This document shows positions 1 to 8,431 of a stretch of 36,237 nt of DNA, in pieces. The stretch covers positions 1 to 36,237 of the forward strand of contig JAGWHK010000002.1 in NCBI GenBank assembly GCA_028866775.1, in the 5' to 3' direction. The first letter of the stretch is position 1; each line of letters begins with the position of its first letter. Below the pieces are notes generated by a model that had not been told where the DNA came from, made no database searches, and was given only the letters and a program-made list of their open reading frames with translations. Origin of the DNA: Microcaldota archaeon (GTDB lineage: Archaea > Micrarchaeota > Micrarchaeia > Micrarchaeales > Micrarchaeaceae). Both the position numbers and the translations under genes were made by a program.

Positions 1-19
1 GGGAGTTATCTACCTAACT

Positions 20-57
20 TTTAGGCAGATGGAAATTACTAAGAGTATCTGCCTAAA
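20..57. repeat. 11-bp perfect inverted repeat
   Basis: The 11-mer at 20-30 (TTTAGGCAGAT) is exactly the reverse complement of 47-57, with a 16-nt spacer. A third, one-mismatch copy of the 10-mer core (ATCTACCTAA) lies at 8-17 in the same orientation as 47-56. It could be a regulator binding site or a hairpin terminator for a gene left of the window. There is no T-run, so an operator or iteron-like site is as likely as a terminator. Confidence 0.6.
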
Positions 58-77
58 TCAAGAGGAATAGTTTCAGT

Positions 78-123
78 CAGTATATCGATCAGTATATCAG
101 TATATATGTCAGTCCGTCAGTAT
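78..123. repeat. Short tandem CAGTATAT repeats
   Basis: The octamer CAGTATAT occurs at 78-85, 90-97 and 98-105. Shorter CAGT copies lie at 74, 110 and 118. The tract abuts the 3' end of tRNA-Glu on the minus strand. It is AT-rich and of unknown role, possibly a tRNA 3' trailer or terminator region. It is too short and irregular to be a CRISPR array. Confidence 0.5.
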
Positions 124-197
124 GCTCCCAACGGGATTTGAACCCGTGCTTCGGCCTTGAGAGGGCCGTGTCCTTGACCGGGCTAGACGATAGGAGC
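124..197 (-). tRNA. tRNA-Glu(CTC)
   Basis: The reverse complement folds into a 74-nt cloverleaf. It has a 7-bp acceptor stem (GCTCCTA with TGGGAGC, one G-T pair), D-stem GTCT/GGAC, anticodon stem CGGCC/GGCCG with loop CTCTCAA (anticodon CTC, Glu), and T-stem ACGGG/CCCGT with TTCAAAT loop. The 3' CCA is not encoded and no intron is visible. Confidence 0.95.
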
Positions 198-205
198 TCT
201 TAACA

Positions 206-1045
206 TTAGTTTCTGTGAACGTGGATGGCCCGCCTCATGAGCCTGTGGGCCTCCCTCATTATGTGACCTTCTGTTCGCACCCTATCTGATATTATCTCGG
301 CTATGTTTATATCTGTTTCTTTAGACATTTTCAATGCCTGGTCTATGAAGTTGGTCTTGAGCTCCTCGTCCTTTATGGGGCTTATCCTCCCCTCGGATAT
401 CTCGAGTATCCTCGCATCAAGTACCGATACAGACTTGGAGAATTCGTGAACCATCTCGTAGTTTACGCTCCTGAGCGCCATACCGTTCTGCAGGAGCATC
501 AGCCTGAGGCCCGACTTGCTGGTATTGTAGAGCATCTTGAAGGGCATAGAGTAGAGGTGCTTGAACAACCCCGCCTTGACCACCTTGGGGTCCTCGTTGT
601 CCTCAGCAAAGATTGCCGGTATGAAGAGCATGTTGCTCTCCCTTTTTAGCTTATGCTTGACGGCTGACATGGACTTGACATAAGCTGACCTCTCATGAGT
701 TGCCATGGAGTAGAAGAGTGAGACATAGTTGTCTATAGCCGACTTCATGGTGTCGGCCATAGAGTAAGGATCAGGCTCGGAGGGCGAAGGCTTGCCTGGG
801 GCAGAGGGGTTCGGACCTCCCGCTCCATAAAGCCTGTCCGCGTAGGTGTTGAGTATCTTTATCGTATTGGTTAGATTTTTGTACTGGTCCTTTAGTCTTG
901 CCTTAGATGCCTTGGGGGACTTCAGCACGGCGTTTGAGGTTACGTATATTAGCGCCTTGAATGGAAGTAGGTTCGCCCTGCTCCTTATCTCTATAGTGAG
1001 GGGCTTTAAAGCGCCCTTTAACGAGGGAATCCTACTTCTTTCCAA
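206..1045 (-). CDS. Hypothetical, mostly alpha-helical protein
   Basis: This is a 279-codon frame starting at TTG. No upstream in-frame ATG or GTG exists and the next Met is near residue 96. I do not recognise a family. The N-terminal ~70 residues are basic and helical. A Gly/Pro/Ser-rich linker follows at about residues 74-92 (many PSxP-like steps), then a ~185-residue helical domain rich in Met, Lys and Arg with no signal peptide or membrane segment. TATA-like stretches at about 1076-1087 and 1095-1104 lie upstream on the minus strand. The gene ends 8 bp before tRNA-Glu on the same strand, so the two could be co-transcribed. Function is unknown; it is probably cytoplasmic. Confidence 0.7.
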   Translation of the reverse strand: MERSRIPSLKGALKPLTIEIRSRANLLPFKALIYVTSNAVLKSPKASKARLKDQYKNLTNTIKILNTYADRLYGAGGPNPSAPGKPSPSEPDPYSMADTMKSAIDNYVSLFYSMATHERSAYVKSMSAVKHKLKRESNMLFIPAIFAEDNEDPKVVKAGLFKHLYSMPFKMLYNTSKSGLRLMLLQNGMALRSVNYEMVHEFSKSVSVLDARILEISEGRISPIKDEELKTNFIDQALKMSKETDINIAEIISDRVRTEGHIMREAHRLMRRAIHVHRN

Positions 1046-1114
1046 TAGATCACGGGTTTGCGTTGGTCGTCGCAGAATAAAGATACCATAGGCAGCTATA
1101 AAAAGCTAACTAAA

Positions 1115-2920
1115 TTAGCGGTATATGAGCACCGTGTTCGCAGATGTTGAGGTGGTGAGATTCGCGTATATGGTTCCTGTTGCCCCGGGAATGGGTGTTG
1201 TCACATAGGTGAACGCCTCACCAGACGAATTTGTGAGTACATATCGTGGGCTTATCTGGAAATAGGGGTCAGGAGTGGAGAAGTTTATGGTGGCACCCCT
1301 GAATGGCAAACCAAATGCAGTGACCGTTGCTAATGCTCCGTATCTCTGATTGGCAGTTGGGAGCGCAGCCAGATTCACCACTGTAATACTGTTGCCACCG
1401 GCAGGCGCGGCGTAGGCGAGGGTTCCCTGGGGGTTGAAAGCTAGAGCGAAGGGATAAAGGCCAATTGGGATGTCGGTCGTTTGGTATGTGACAGTGTCGA
1501 TCAGGGTGATGTTTTGGCCACCGACATTACTTACATATAGGAATGACCCCGAAGGGTTGAATGCCATTGTTGAAGGGAATTTGCCTACAGGAATTGTGTT
1601 TGTCACTTTCATGGCACTAGGATCGACGACCCTCACTATGCCATTGTTGCCCTGTGTGCATGAAACATAAAGGGGACTCCCATGCGGAGAAAGTATTAGG
1701 GAGCTTGTGCTGCAGCCCAGCGCTATGGTATTCACTACGCTATTTGTCGCGGTTTTGACCACGCTGATGGCAGTGGTGGTGGCTATGTAGGCATATGACC
1801 CAGAAGAATCGAAGACGATAGAGTATGGAGCAGATGATGGGCCCAGAGCGATGGTGTCTTCGGGTGCACTTGTTATGGTGTTGATTACGGTGACAGTTCC
1901 GTCAGCCAGATTTGACACATAGACAACTGGTAGGACAGGGTTGAACGAGATTTTTATGGGGTTGCTGCCCACCGTGATCGTATTAATTATATTGTCTGTT
2001 ATGGTATTGATCGCAGTGACGGTGTGGTAGTAGGGAGTTGTAGCGTATAGGAGGCCGCCGGATGGGCTGAGGGTCATGTTATACGATGTGGCTGATAGGG
2101 AGATGGTGTTGACCACCATGTTATTTGCCGTGTTGATTACGCTTATACTGGAACTGCCGATATTGTCAACGTAGAGGAGGCTGCCCTGGGGGTTGACCAC
2201 GACCGCTTCTGGCTCAAATTGACCACCGATCGTGTTTACTACGCTTTCTGTATTTACATCTATAACGCTCACCGTATAGCTTTGAAGGTTCGCAACGTAA
2301 GCGGTAGGCAAAACCGGATTGAACGCTATTGAGAGCGGATTCTTGCCCACGGTGATAATACCTGTTACCACCACAGGTGCGGGTATCACTGAAATCTGAA
2401 AGCTGGGCACCTGAATTCCCTGCTGCACTGTAGCATAGAAGGTGCCAATATGAACCTCGCTTACACTATTCTTACATGTTCCAGAAGACAAGGAAAACGA
2501 GCAGTCGTTGTCTGATAGGTAAAACTTGCCGCTAAGCTTCTGACCAACAACCGCCTTCACTGTCAAGTTTACGATGCAGAGGATCGATCCGCCGCCCTTG
2601 ACATATCTCGGAGTACACTGAAAGCTTGAGCTGTTTACCCCGTTCAGATTGACCTTCAACGAAGGTAACAATATCGGCTCTGTCCCAGAATTTGTAAGAA
2701 GCAGGGTTATTGAGACCGTGGTTGCAACAGTATTGACTCCAATACCTATGTCGGTGCAGGTGACCCCTCCAGCGAATGTGCATACGTCTGGAACGTTCTT
2801 CTGGGGTGAACCGAATATGTTGTATAGTATGACCACAGCAATGATTATTATGAACAGAGCTATGCCATAGATTATAAGATACTCCATGGCCGCCTGCGCC
2901 ATTTCCTTAGGTCTCATCAT
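1115..2920 (-). CDS. YVTN beta-propeller protein with class III signal peptide (paralogue 2)
   Basis: This 601-aa surface protein starts with a class III (archaeal pilin-like) signal peptide. A short basic leader is followed by Q-A-A-M-E-Y-L and a ~20-residue hydrophobic helix, matching the Q-x-S/A-x-E-Y-L pattern cleaved by prepilin-type peptidases (EppA/FlaK class). Residues ~40-175 form a Cys-containing beta-rich domain. Residues ~185-525 are YVTN-type propeller repeats (about seven, with recurring FNP-x-x-x-x-x-YV and VNTI strands). The last ~70 residues resemble a bacterial Ig-like (Big_1) domain. The start ATG overlaps the stop of the upstream paralogue (ATGA), so the two are translationally coupled. 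They share the same architecture, implying a tandem duplication. It is likely a pilus-tip or surface-anchored binding protein; the ligand is unknown. Confidence 0.88.
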   Translation of the reverse strand: MMRPKEMAQAAMEYLIIYGIALFIIIIAVVILYNIFGSPQKNVPDVCTFAGGVTCTDIGIGVNTVATTVSITLLLTNSGTEPILLPSLKVNLNGVNSSSFQCTPRYVKGGGSILCIVNLTVKAVVGQKLSGKFYLSDNDCSFSLSSGTCKNSVSEVHIGTFYATVQQGIQVPSFQISVIPAPVVVTGIITVGKNPLSIAFNPVLPTAYVANLQSYTVSVIDVNTESVVNTIGGQFEPEAVVVNPQGSLLYVDNIGSSSISVINTANNMVVNTISLSATSYNMTLSPSGGLLYATTPYYHTVTAINTITDNIINTITVGSNPIKISFNPVLPVVYVSNLADGTVTVINTITSAPEDTIALGPSSAPYSIVFDSSGSYAYIATTTAISVVKTATNSVVNTIALGCSTSSLILSPHGSPLYVSCTQGNNGIVRVVDPSAMKVTNTIPVGKFPSTMAFNPSGSFLYVSNVGGQNITLIDTVTYQTTDIPIGLYPFALAFNPQGTLAYAAPAGGNSITVVNLAALPTANQRYGALATVTAFGLPFRGATINFSTPDPYFQISPRYVLTNSSGEAFTYVTTPIPGATGTIYANLTTSTSANTVLIYR

Positions 2921-4773
2921 TTCAGCCCAATAATCACGTTAGTTGATACTGTGTTTGAGAAGTTGGCATATACAGTAGCCGTCCCCGCTGTGCTCCCCCA
3001 CACATAGGAGGTCGCTTCGCCCGAAGAGTTGGTCGAGACATACCTTGGGCTGACCTGGAACGTGGGGTTCGATGTCGAAAAGTTTATGGTGGCGCCCTTG
3101 ATCGGGTTTCCAGATACGGTAAGAAGTGCCGTCACTGGGTACTTTTGGTTCGTTGCCGGTGGGCCGATCTGGCCTGTGTTGATGGCCACCACCTTCGGGA
3201 ACGGCCAGTAACAGTCAAGGACATAGAGCACAGAACCGACCGGGTTGAGCGCCAACGAGCAGGGTTCGCTATTTAGGCCGCCGACTGTTATCGTACTGAC
3301 TGCATATGTCTTTGTGTTTATCGCGCTTATCGTTCCCGCCGCATAGTTGTTGACGTATGCCATGGTTCCCGAGGGGTTGAAGATTATTACCCTGGGGCTG
3401 GTATCAGACGCCGCCCCGACTTGCACTGTTGTAACCGAATTGGTAGTGGCATTTATCACGCTTATGGTGTTGCCGCACGAATCGCTGACATAAATATTGC
3501 CTCCATTGGGCGAGAAAACCGCGACATCGGGGCCGCACCCGACACTTATTGTCCTTGAAACCGTGTTTGCAGCCACATCTATGACGCTTACACTGTTGCT
3601 GCCAATACCGGCATTCGGGACATACGCAAGGGTGCCGGAGGGGTTGAAGACTACTGGGTATGGATGGCTTCCTACGGTGATGGTATTGACCACGCTATTC
3701 GTTGTGGTAGAGATGACGTTGACAGTGCTGCCTGATTCTATAGGGGCATATATGAGGCTGCCAGATGGGTTGACCGTGATACCGAAAGTTACTGCCCCGG
3801 AGCCCGCGAAACTGATCGTGTTGACGACCTGCAGGGTTGCAGTGCTTATAGTTCTTATGTTGCCATCCTGCAAGTCAGCGACATAGGCCAGGCTGCCCGA
3901 GGGGCTGAAGACTGGAGCCTCTGGGGAGGTACCCATGCTCGGTGTTCCAATTACCACATTGTTTGAGGTGCTTATTATGGTCATATAATTAGGGGTAGCC
4001 CAAGAGCTTGGTACGTAGAGTTGCGTGCCAGAGGGATTCAGGGCCATGTTGCCGGCTCCTTGGGCGGCTATAGTATTGGTTATTGCAAGACTAGATAGGG
4101 TTATGACATTCACAGTGCCGCTTGGGGCTGTGCCTGTCGTTGAGACATAGGCAAGGGTTCCCGCAAGATTCACGATTATTTGCCCTGCGGCCGAACCAAA
4201 TCCGGTGACGTTCCCAGCCAGTGTCTGGGTTGGCTGGAGCGAAATCACGAAATTTGGGTTTGTGCCACTAGATTGGATTGTCCCATAGAAGCTGCCGCTA
4301 TATATTTGGTTGACTGCGTTGGCGCAACTGCCCACAGAGCCCGAGAAGGCGCAGTTTTGTTCAGAGAGGTAGAACTTACCGCTTAGCTGCTGGCCCACTA
4401 TCGATTTGTCTGTTATGTTGATCGTACAGACCACCGAGCCGCCCGCCTTGACGTACTTGGGAAGGCAGCTTACGTATGAGGAGTTGACACCGTTTATGTT
4501 TATCCTAATCGAAGGCAACACTATAGGTTGGTCCCCTGCATTGTTGAGCAGCACCATAATCGCGGTGTTGCTGGTTATCGTATTGGCTGAAAGAACCAAG
4601 TCGCTGCAGGTCGCCCCTCCAGAGAATGTACAGGTATTCAGGGTGCTTTTCTGGGGCGTGCCGAACACAGTGTAGAGCACGAATATGGCGATGAGCGTTA
4701 TCAGGAGCGCGATGCCGTAGACTATGAGGTATTCCATCGCCATCTGCGACCTTGCCATTCTGCCTCCCATCAT
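2917..4773 (-). CDS. YVTN beta-propeller protein with class III signal peptide (paralogue 1)
   Basis: This 618-aa surface protein is the first gene of the propeller pair. The N-terminus carries S-Q-M-A-M-E-Y-L followed by a long hydrophobic helix, a class III signal peptide with predicted processing before Gln. Next come a four-to-six-Cys beta domain, about seven propeller blades (FNPSGTLAYV-type repeats) and a C-terminal Big_1-like domain ending within a few residues of the stop. The frame extends upstream to a TTG at 4794. I chose ATG 4773 because a TATA-like GTATTAAG lies about 27 nt before it. ATG 4758, preceded by GGGAGG, is an equally good alternative and gives a shorter leader (M-A-R-S-Q). 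The helix probably assembles into a pilus-like fibre or stays in the membrane, displaying the propeller outside. Confidence 0.88.
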   Translation of the reverse strand: MMGGRMARSQMAMEYLIVYGIALLITLIAIFVLYTVFGTPQKSTLNTCTFSGGATCSDLVLSANTITSNTAIMVLLNNAGDQPIVLPSIRININGVNSSYVSCLPKYVKAGGSVVCTINITDKSIVGQQLSGKFYLSEQNCAFSGSVGSCANAVNQIYSGSFYGTIQSSGTNPNFVISLQPTQTLAGNVTGFGSAAGQIIVNLAGTLAYVSTTGTAPSGTVNVITLSSLAITNTIAAQGAGNMALNPSGTQLYVPSSWATPNYMTIISTSNNVVIGTPSMGTSPEAPVFSPSGSLAYVADLQDGNIRTISTATLQVVNTISFAGSGAVTFGITVNPSGSLIYAPIESGSTVNVISTTTNSVVNTITVGSHPYPVVFNPSGTLAYVPNAGIGSNSVSVIDVAANTVSRTISVGCGPDVAVFSPNGGNIYVSDSCGNTISVINATTNSVTTVQVGAASDTSPRVIIFNPSGTMAYVNNYAAGTISAINTKTYAVSTITVGGLNSEPCSLALNPVGSVLYVLDCYWPFPKVVAINTGQIGPPATNQKYPVTALLTVSGNPIKGATINFSTSNPTFQVSPRYVSTNSSGEATSYVWGSTAGTATVYANFSNTVSTNVIIGLK

Positions 4774-4823
4774 GAGATGATATTCAAAAGGCAAGGCTTA
4801 ATACCTAACCGGTTGAGCTAATG

Positions 4824-5294
4824 TTACCGCCTATTTGACCTGACGCCTGAACTCGCCTCATAGACAGAGCTCTTGCTGACTACCTGCCTCTTTATGTCCT
4901 CCAGCTCTGCCTCGCCCTTGCCGCTCATGTGCTCTATCTGGTGGAACTTGTTTGAATAATGGTTGTAAGCTGCTATGGCTGCTGAGTAGGCGTCGCATTC
5001 ATGCTGGTTTGCCAGTGCAACGGTCCTTCCGAGCCTCCTCTTAAGTTCGGAGCTGAACTCCCTTTTGGGGGAGAAGAGCCGGGCGCCGAAGGTGGCGTTG
5101 AGCTTCCGCACCAGTTCGCTGGGATTAGACTTGTCGCCTGCGACTATTATTGGGGTGCCAGTGCCCTTTATGCTGTTGACCACATGCTCCAGGCTCTCAT
5201 TCGGGTGATGGCAGCTGAAGACCAGCCTGCCCCTAAGATCAAGGCAGGCTATGCCTATGGTCTTGCCGGGATCGACTCCAACTATGAGATACAT
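4824..5294 (-). CDS. DUF460-type predicted RNase H-fold nuclease
   Basis: This 156-aa protein opens with a G-V-D-P-G-K-T-I-G-I-A motif, the first strand and acidic residue of the RNase H-like fold seen in the archaeal DUF460/COG2433 family. A second acidic site is plausible at E-C-D-A-Y-S-A-A-I-A-A near residues 112-122, which matches the C-terminal Asp helix of RuvC/YqgF-like enzymes. Full-length DUF460 proteins are much longer, with coiled-coil regions; this is only the nuclease-like domain plus a ~30-residue charged tail. It starts 9 bp after the stop of the DsbA-like gene, so both are probably in one transcript. The fold is well supported. Substrate and activity are unknown, possibly nucleic-acid processing. 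Confidence 0.8.
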   Translation of the reverse strand: MYLIVGVDPGKTIGIACLDLRGRLVFSCHHPNESLEHVVNSIKGTGTPIIVAGDKSNPSELVRKLNATFGARLFSPKREFSSELKRRLGRTVALANQHECDAYSAAIAAYNHYSNKFHQIEHMSGKGEAELEDIKRQVVSKSSVYEASSGVRSNRR

Positions 5295-5303
5295 GCGACC
5301 GGT

Positions 5304-6338
5304 TCACCGCGTGCCCTTTAGCGAGTAGTTTATCGCGTAGTAAAGCGTCTGCGGTATCGTCAGGTACTTGCAGTTGACTATGAGCTGCGGGGTCGAGGTT
5401 ATGTTGTAGTTGCTTGCCAGGTCCGCCTGGTAGTTTATCGCGGTGGAGGAGTTGGAAAGGCATGACGCAAGGTTTTCCATGTCCAGGGATGAACCCCTGG
5501 CCACGTCGCCAAGCGTCAGGTTATCCAGAGGCTGCCCGGTGTAGGCGATGCTGAGGTTCGACATGAACTGCTTGAAGTTTGGCTGCTTGGAGGCGCAGTA
5601 CATGTAGTTGCCGAGCAGCTGGGTCTGCTGAAGCCCGAAGCCCTGGTATTTGGATATCGCGTACTTGCTGAACACCATGAAGTATTTCGAATCTATCCTG
5701 CTGCCATAGGCAGAGCTGGCATTTATCAATGTACGGATGGCGGCGAACGCGCCTGGCGCATACGGGTCGGTTATCAGGTAGACGGGCATTGGGCCCGTGG
5801 TGTTGCATACGGCCGTGTTGTCAACTGATATTGTGCCGAACCCGACGACGCTCTTGCCTTGGATCTTTGCAGGGACTATGCTGTTTATGAATGCATTCTT
5901 GATGGACAGGTTGGAGTCGTATACAGTCATGGAGAAGTTGTAGGTGATAAGGCCGTTGAACGGGTTGACGTATGGTATCACGACCAGCCAGTATTTGCCG
6001 CTGGGCACGTAAAACGCCGTTGATTGGTTCACCTTGGAGTAATAGGGAAGCAGCGAGAGCGAGGTGTTGAGGGAGGAGTAGTAGACCAAGGCGTGATTCG
6101 CGGCCGACAGGACCTGTGATTCGTTGTGCTGGGGGTTACCGCAGGAAATCGAGTTGCAGGTGGAAATCTGTGCGGGCTTTGAGTACGCTAGCGCGAAGGC
6201 GAACCCTATGAGCACCACGACGAGCACCGCAAGCGCAAGGTGCAGGTAGTCCAGCCCGTGCCCCTTTGCCACAGGCTTGATTATGAAGACCGGTTCCTTT
6301 CCACTGAGTCTTTCGTCTTTCGTTTTCCTGGAAGGCAT
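5304..6338 (-). CDS. Membrane-anchored DsbA/thioredoxin-fold protein with lost catalytic cysteines
   Basis: This is a 344-aa protein. Residues ~1-30 are basic and cytoplasmic, ~32-52 form one membrane helix, and the rest is extracytoplasmic with many N-x-S/T sites. A domain of unknown fold (~60-175) is followed by a thioredoxin-like region. The strand PVYLIT leads into D-P-Y-A-P-G-A, where DsbA-family proteins have D-x-x-C-P-x-C. Near the C-terminus, I-T-S-T-P-Q-L-I-V-N-C-K-Y matches the cis-Pro loop and last strands of DsbA/DsbG-like proteins. Both catalytic Cys are therefore replaced by Ala, so redox activity by the usual mechanism is unlikely. GGTGGAG precedes the ATG by about 2 nt, and a TATA-like TTTAATAA lies upstream. 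It could be a binding or chaperone derivative of the family. Confidence 0.7.
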   Translation of the reverse strand: MPSRKTKDERLSGKEPVFIIKPVAKGHGLDYLHLALAVLVVVLIGFAFALAYSKPAQISTCNSISCGNPQHNESQVLSAANHALVYYSSLNTSLSLLPYYSKVNQSTAFYVPSGKYWLVVIPYVNPFNGLITYNFSMTVYDSNLSIKNAFINSIVPAKIQGKSVVGFGTISVDNTAVCNTTGPMPVYLITDPYAPGAFAAIRTLINASSAYGSRIDSKYFMVFSKYAISKYQGFGLQQTQLLGNYMYCASKQPNFKQFMSNLSIAYTGQPLDNLTLGDVARGSSLDMENLASCLSNSSTAINYQADLASNYNITSTPQLIVNCKYLTIPQTLYYAINYSLKGTR

Positions 6339-6413
6339 TACTCCACCCTTAGCCTAACCCATCGGCATTAAACTTATTAAAGCATGGTGTTTGATTCGCA
6401 TGCCAATTGAAGC

Positions 6414-6487
6414 GGGCCTGGTGGGATTTGAACCCACGACCTTCACCTTAGGAGGATGCCGCTCTATCCAAGCTGAGCTACAGGCCC
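6414..6487 (-). tRNA. tRNA-Arg(CCT)
   Basis: The reverse complement gives a 74-nt cloverleaf with acceptor GGGCCTG/CAGGCCC, D-stem GCTC/GAGC, anticodon loop CTCCTAA (anticodon CCT, reading AGG), and T-stem GTGGG/CCCAC with TTCAAAT. The top pair of the anticodon stem is a G-A mismatch. CCA is not encoded. It lies 35 bp downstream of argS on the same strand. Confidence 0.95.
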
Positions 6488-6522
6488 ATCGCTGATATTA
6501 CTATTCTTAACCTTTAATAAGC

Positions 6523-8385
6523 CTACATCCTAGAGAGCGCCTCGATCCCAAGCAGTCCGAGCATTCTTGCCGATGTGCCCCTGAAAAGCCTGGTTATCTC
6601 TATCCTGAGCCCCTGCTTCTTCTCCTCTGCCTTCAGCACGGGGCAGTTCTCATAGAACTTGGAGAACTCTGATGAGAGCGAATTGAGGTAATCGGTCACT
6701 ATGTTCGGCTTGCCCTCAGACCGCGCCTTCTCCACGATCTCCTGCGCCATCGAGATCCTCTTGAGGAGGCTGAATTCGTAGTCATTTATAGAGGATGTGT
6801 CTGGCTTCAACTTTATCGATGCCCCCTCCTCGATTATCCTGTTTGCTCTTGCGCACATGTATTGGTGGTATGGGCCTGAGCCCCCCTCGAAGTTGAGCGC
6901 CTTCTCCCACGAAAACACTATCTTCTTCTCGATGCCGTACTTCAGGAACTCGAACTTTATTGCCGCCAGCGCAACCGACCTCGCTATCCTCTCCTTCTCG
7001 TCATGCTGGTATTCGAACCGCGAGGTTATGAGCTTCCTTGCCCTTATTATTGCCTCCCCCAGTATCTCGTCGGCGCTGTAGCCGACCCAGTTTCCGCTCC
7101 TTCCGGATAGCCCGCCGGACTCGAGCTCGACCTCGCCATAGGCCACGTGCTTTATGCTGTCCGATATGTCCTTTCTTCCTATGCCCTCGAACGCGAGCCT
7201 CATCACCGTCTGGGGATGTGTCTGCCTGACGTCTATCACGTTCACCGCCATATCCGCACCCCCGAACTTGGCCTTCTCCCCAGCCGGCGCTGTGGAGTAG
7301 ATCGGCTTCCCGTTTGGCTGCCTCTCTATGAACTTCGAGTAGAGGAATGTATCGTCGAGTATGCCGAACTTCCACATGTGGAATGCTATGTCCTTAGCGA
7401 CATAGGTGGGGGTGCCGTTCTTTCTTGTTAAGACCTTTACGGAGTTTGATAAGCCCACAAGCTCCTTTGACCCGCCGCCCGATTCCTTGAGGTTGATTAC
7501 CAGACACCCCTCATACTCGCCCTCGCTCTCCATCTTGGCGAATCCCTTTTTCTTAAGGAGTTCAAGGCACTTCTCGAGGAGCCTCTCCCTCACTATGTCG
7601 CTCTCCCAGATCATAACATCATGGTATATCCCGAAATTGAATGCCGTCTGGTACTGTGCTGTCGCCGCCTGCTGCGACATGTCTCTTGCAAGCTTTGACT
7701 CGTAGGTTCCGCTCTGCTCCATGAGGGAGAGCACCTTTGCCACAAGGGGCTTTGCGTCATCGCCATGGTTTTTCATGTACGAGTTCACTTTCACGTATTC
7801 CTCCCCCAAAATTCGGTCAAACTTCTTGCCTGGCTGCTCTGGCGGCTTGTTGCTTTGGTACCACCAGACCAGCTCTGCCACCTGCAGGCCCAGATCCTCT
7901 ATGTAGTCTTCTCTTTCCACGTCGTAACCTGCCGCCGAGTACAGGTTTGAGAGACAGTCACCAATCAGTGCGTTCCTTAGGTGGCCTATGTGCCAGGGCT
8001 TGTTGGGGTTGACGCTCGGGTATTCGATCAGCGCCCTCTTGCCAACGGGAACCGGCTTGAGCGTCTCCTCCAGCACAACGTGGTTCAGGAACAGGTCCAC
8101 AAACTGCCTCCTCCCGAAGTGGAAGTTTATGAATCCGTTCTCCCTCGTTACAGTGGTTACGTATTCTGGCAGTTTCAGCTTTCCCGTTATCTTTTCTGCC
8201 ACCTTCGAGGGGTCTGACTTTGCCTGCTTTGCTATCTTGAGCGCAATCGAGGATGAGACGTCACCGAAGGCCTTTGACTCCTCCACCGAGACTGCAGATT
8301 CGGCAACCTCGTATCCAGCCGATTTCGCCGCGGAGAGAAGCGCATCCGCGAGCTCTGCCTTTATCTCAGAGAAAAGGGACTCCAT
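6523..8385 (-). CDS. argS: Arginyl-tRNA synthetase
   Basis: A class I aminoacyl-tRNA synthetase of 620 aa that charges tRNA-Arg in the cytoplasm. The N-terminal ~110 residues form the Arg-specific additional domain. The signature P-S-V-N-P-N-K-P-W-H-I-G-H-L-R-N contains the HIGH box. The KMSKS-equivalent loop is L-S-G-R-S-G, as is usual for the degenerate ArgRS motif. The C-terminal ~150 residues are the DALR anticodon-binding domain, ending in R-M-L-G-L-L-G-I. The frame opens at a TTG (8403), but ATG 8385 matches the family start, with a TATA-like TATTAAAA about 22 nt before it. It is followed directly by tRNA-Arg(CCT), one of its own substrates, and is divergent from the AbrB-type regulator. 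Length is normal for the family. Confidence 0.97.
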   Translation of the reverse strand: MESLFSEIKAELADALLSAAKSAGYEVAESAVSVEESKAFGDVSSSIALKIAKQAKSDPSKVAEKITGKLKLPEYVTTVTRENGFINFHFGRRQFVDLFLNHVVLEETLKPVPVGKRALIEYPSVNPNKPWHIGHLRNALIGDCLSNLYSAAGYDVEREDYIEDLGLQVAELVWWYQSNKPPEQPGKKFDRILGEEYVKVNSYMKNHGDDAKPLVAKVLSLMEQSGTYESKLARDMSQQAATAQYQTAFNFGIYHDVMIWESDIVRERLLEKCLELLKKKGFAKMESEGEYEGCLVINLKESGGGSKELVGLSNSVKVLTRKNGTPTYVAKDIAFHMWKFGILDDTFLYSKFIERQPNGKPIYSTAPAGEKAKFGGADMAVNVIDVRQTHPQTVMRLAFEGIGRKDISDSIKHVAYGEVELESGGLSGRSGNWVGYSADEILGEAIIRARKLITSRFEYQHDEKERIARSVALAAIKFEFLKYGIEKKIVFSWEKALNFEGGSGPYHQYMCARANRIIEEGASIKLKPDTSSINDYEFSLLKRISMAQEIVEKARSEGKPNIVTDYLNSLSSEFSKFYENCPVLKAEEKKQGLRIEITRLFRGTSARMLGLLGIEALSRM

Positions 8386-8431
8386 CTTACCAATTCCAAA
8401 CAATTTTAATACTTCTACACCATATTTTAGT

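Noticed and set aside
78-123. CRISPR-like array of CAGTATAT units
   Set aside because: Units are only 8 bp with spacers of 0-4 bp and irregular copies; no cas genes are nearby.
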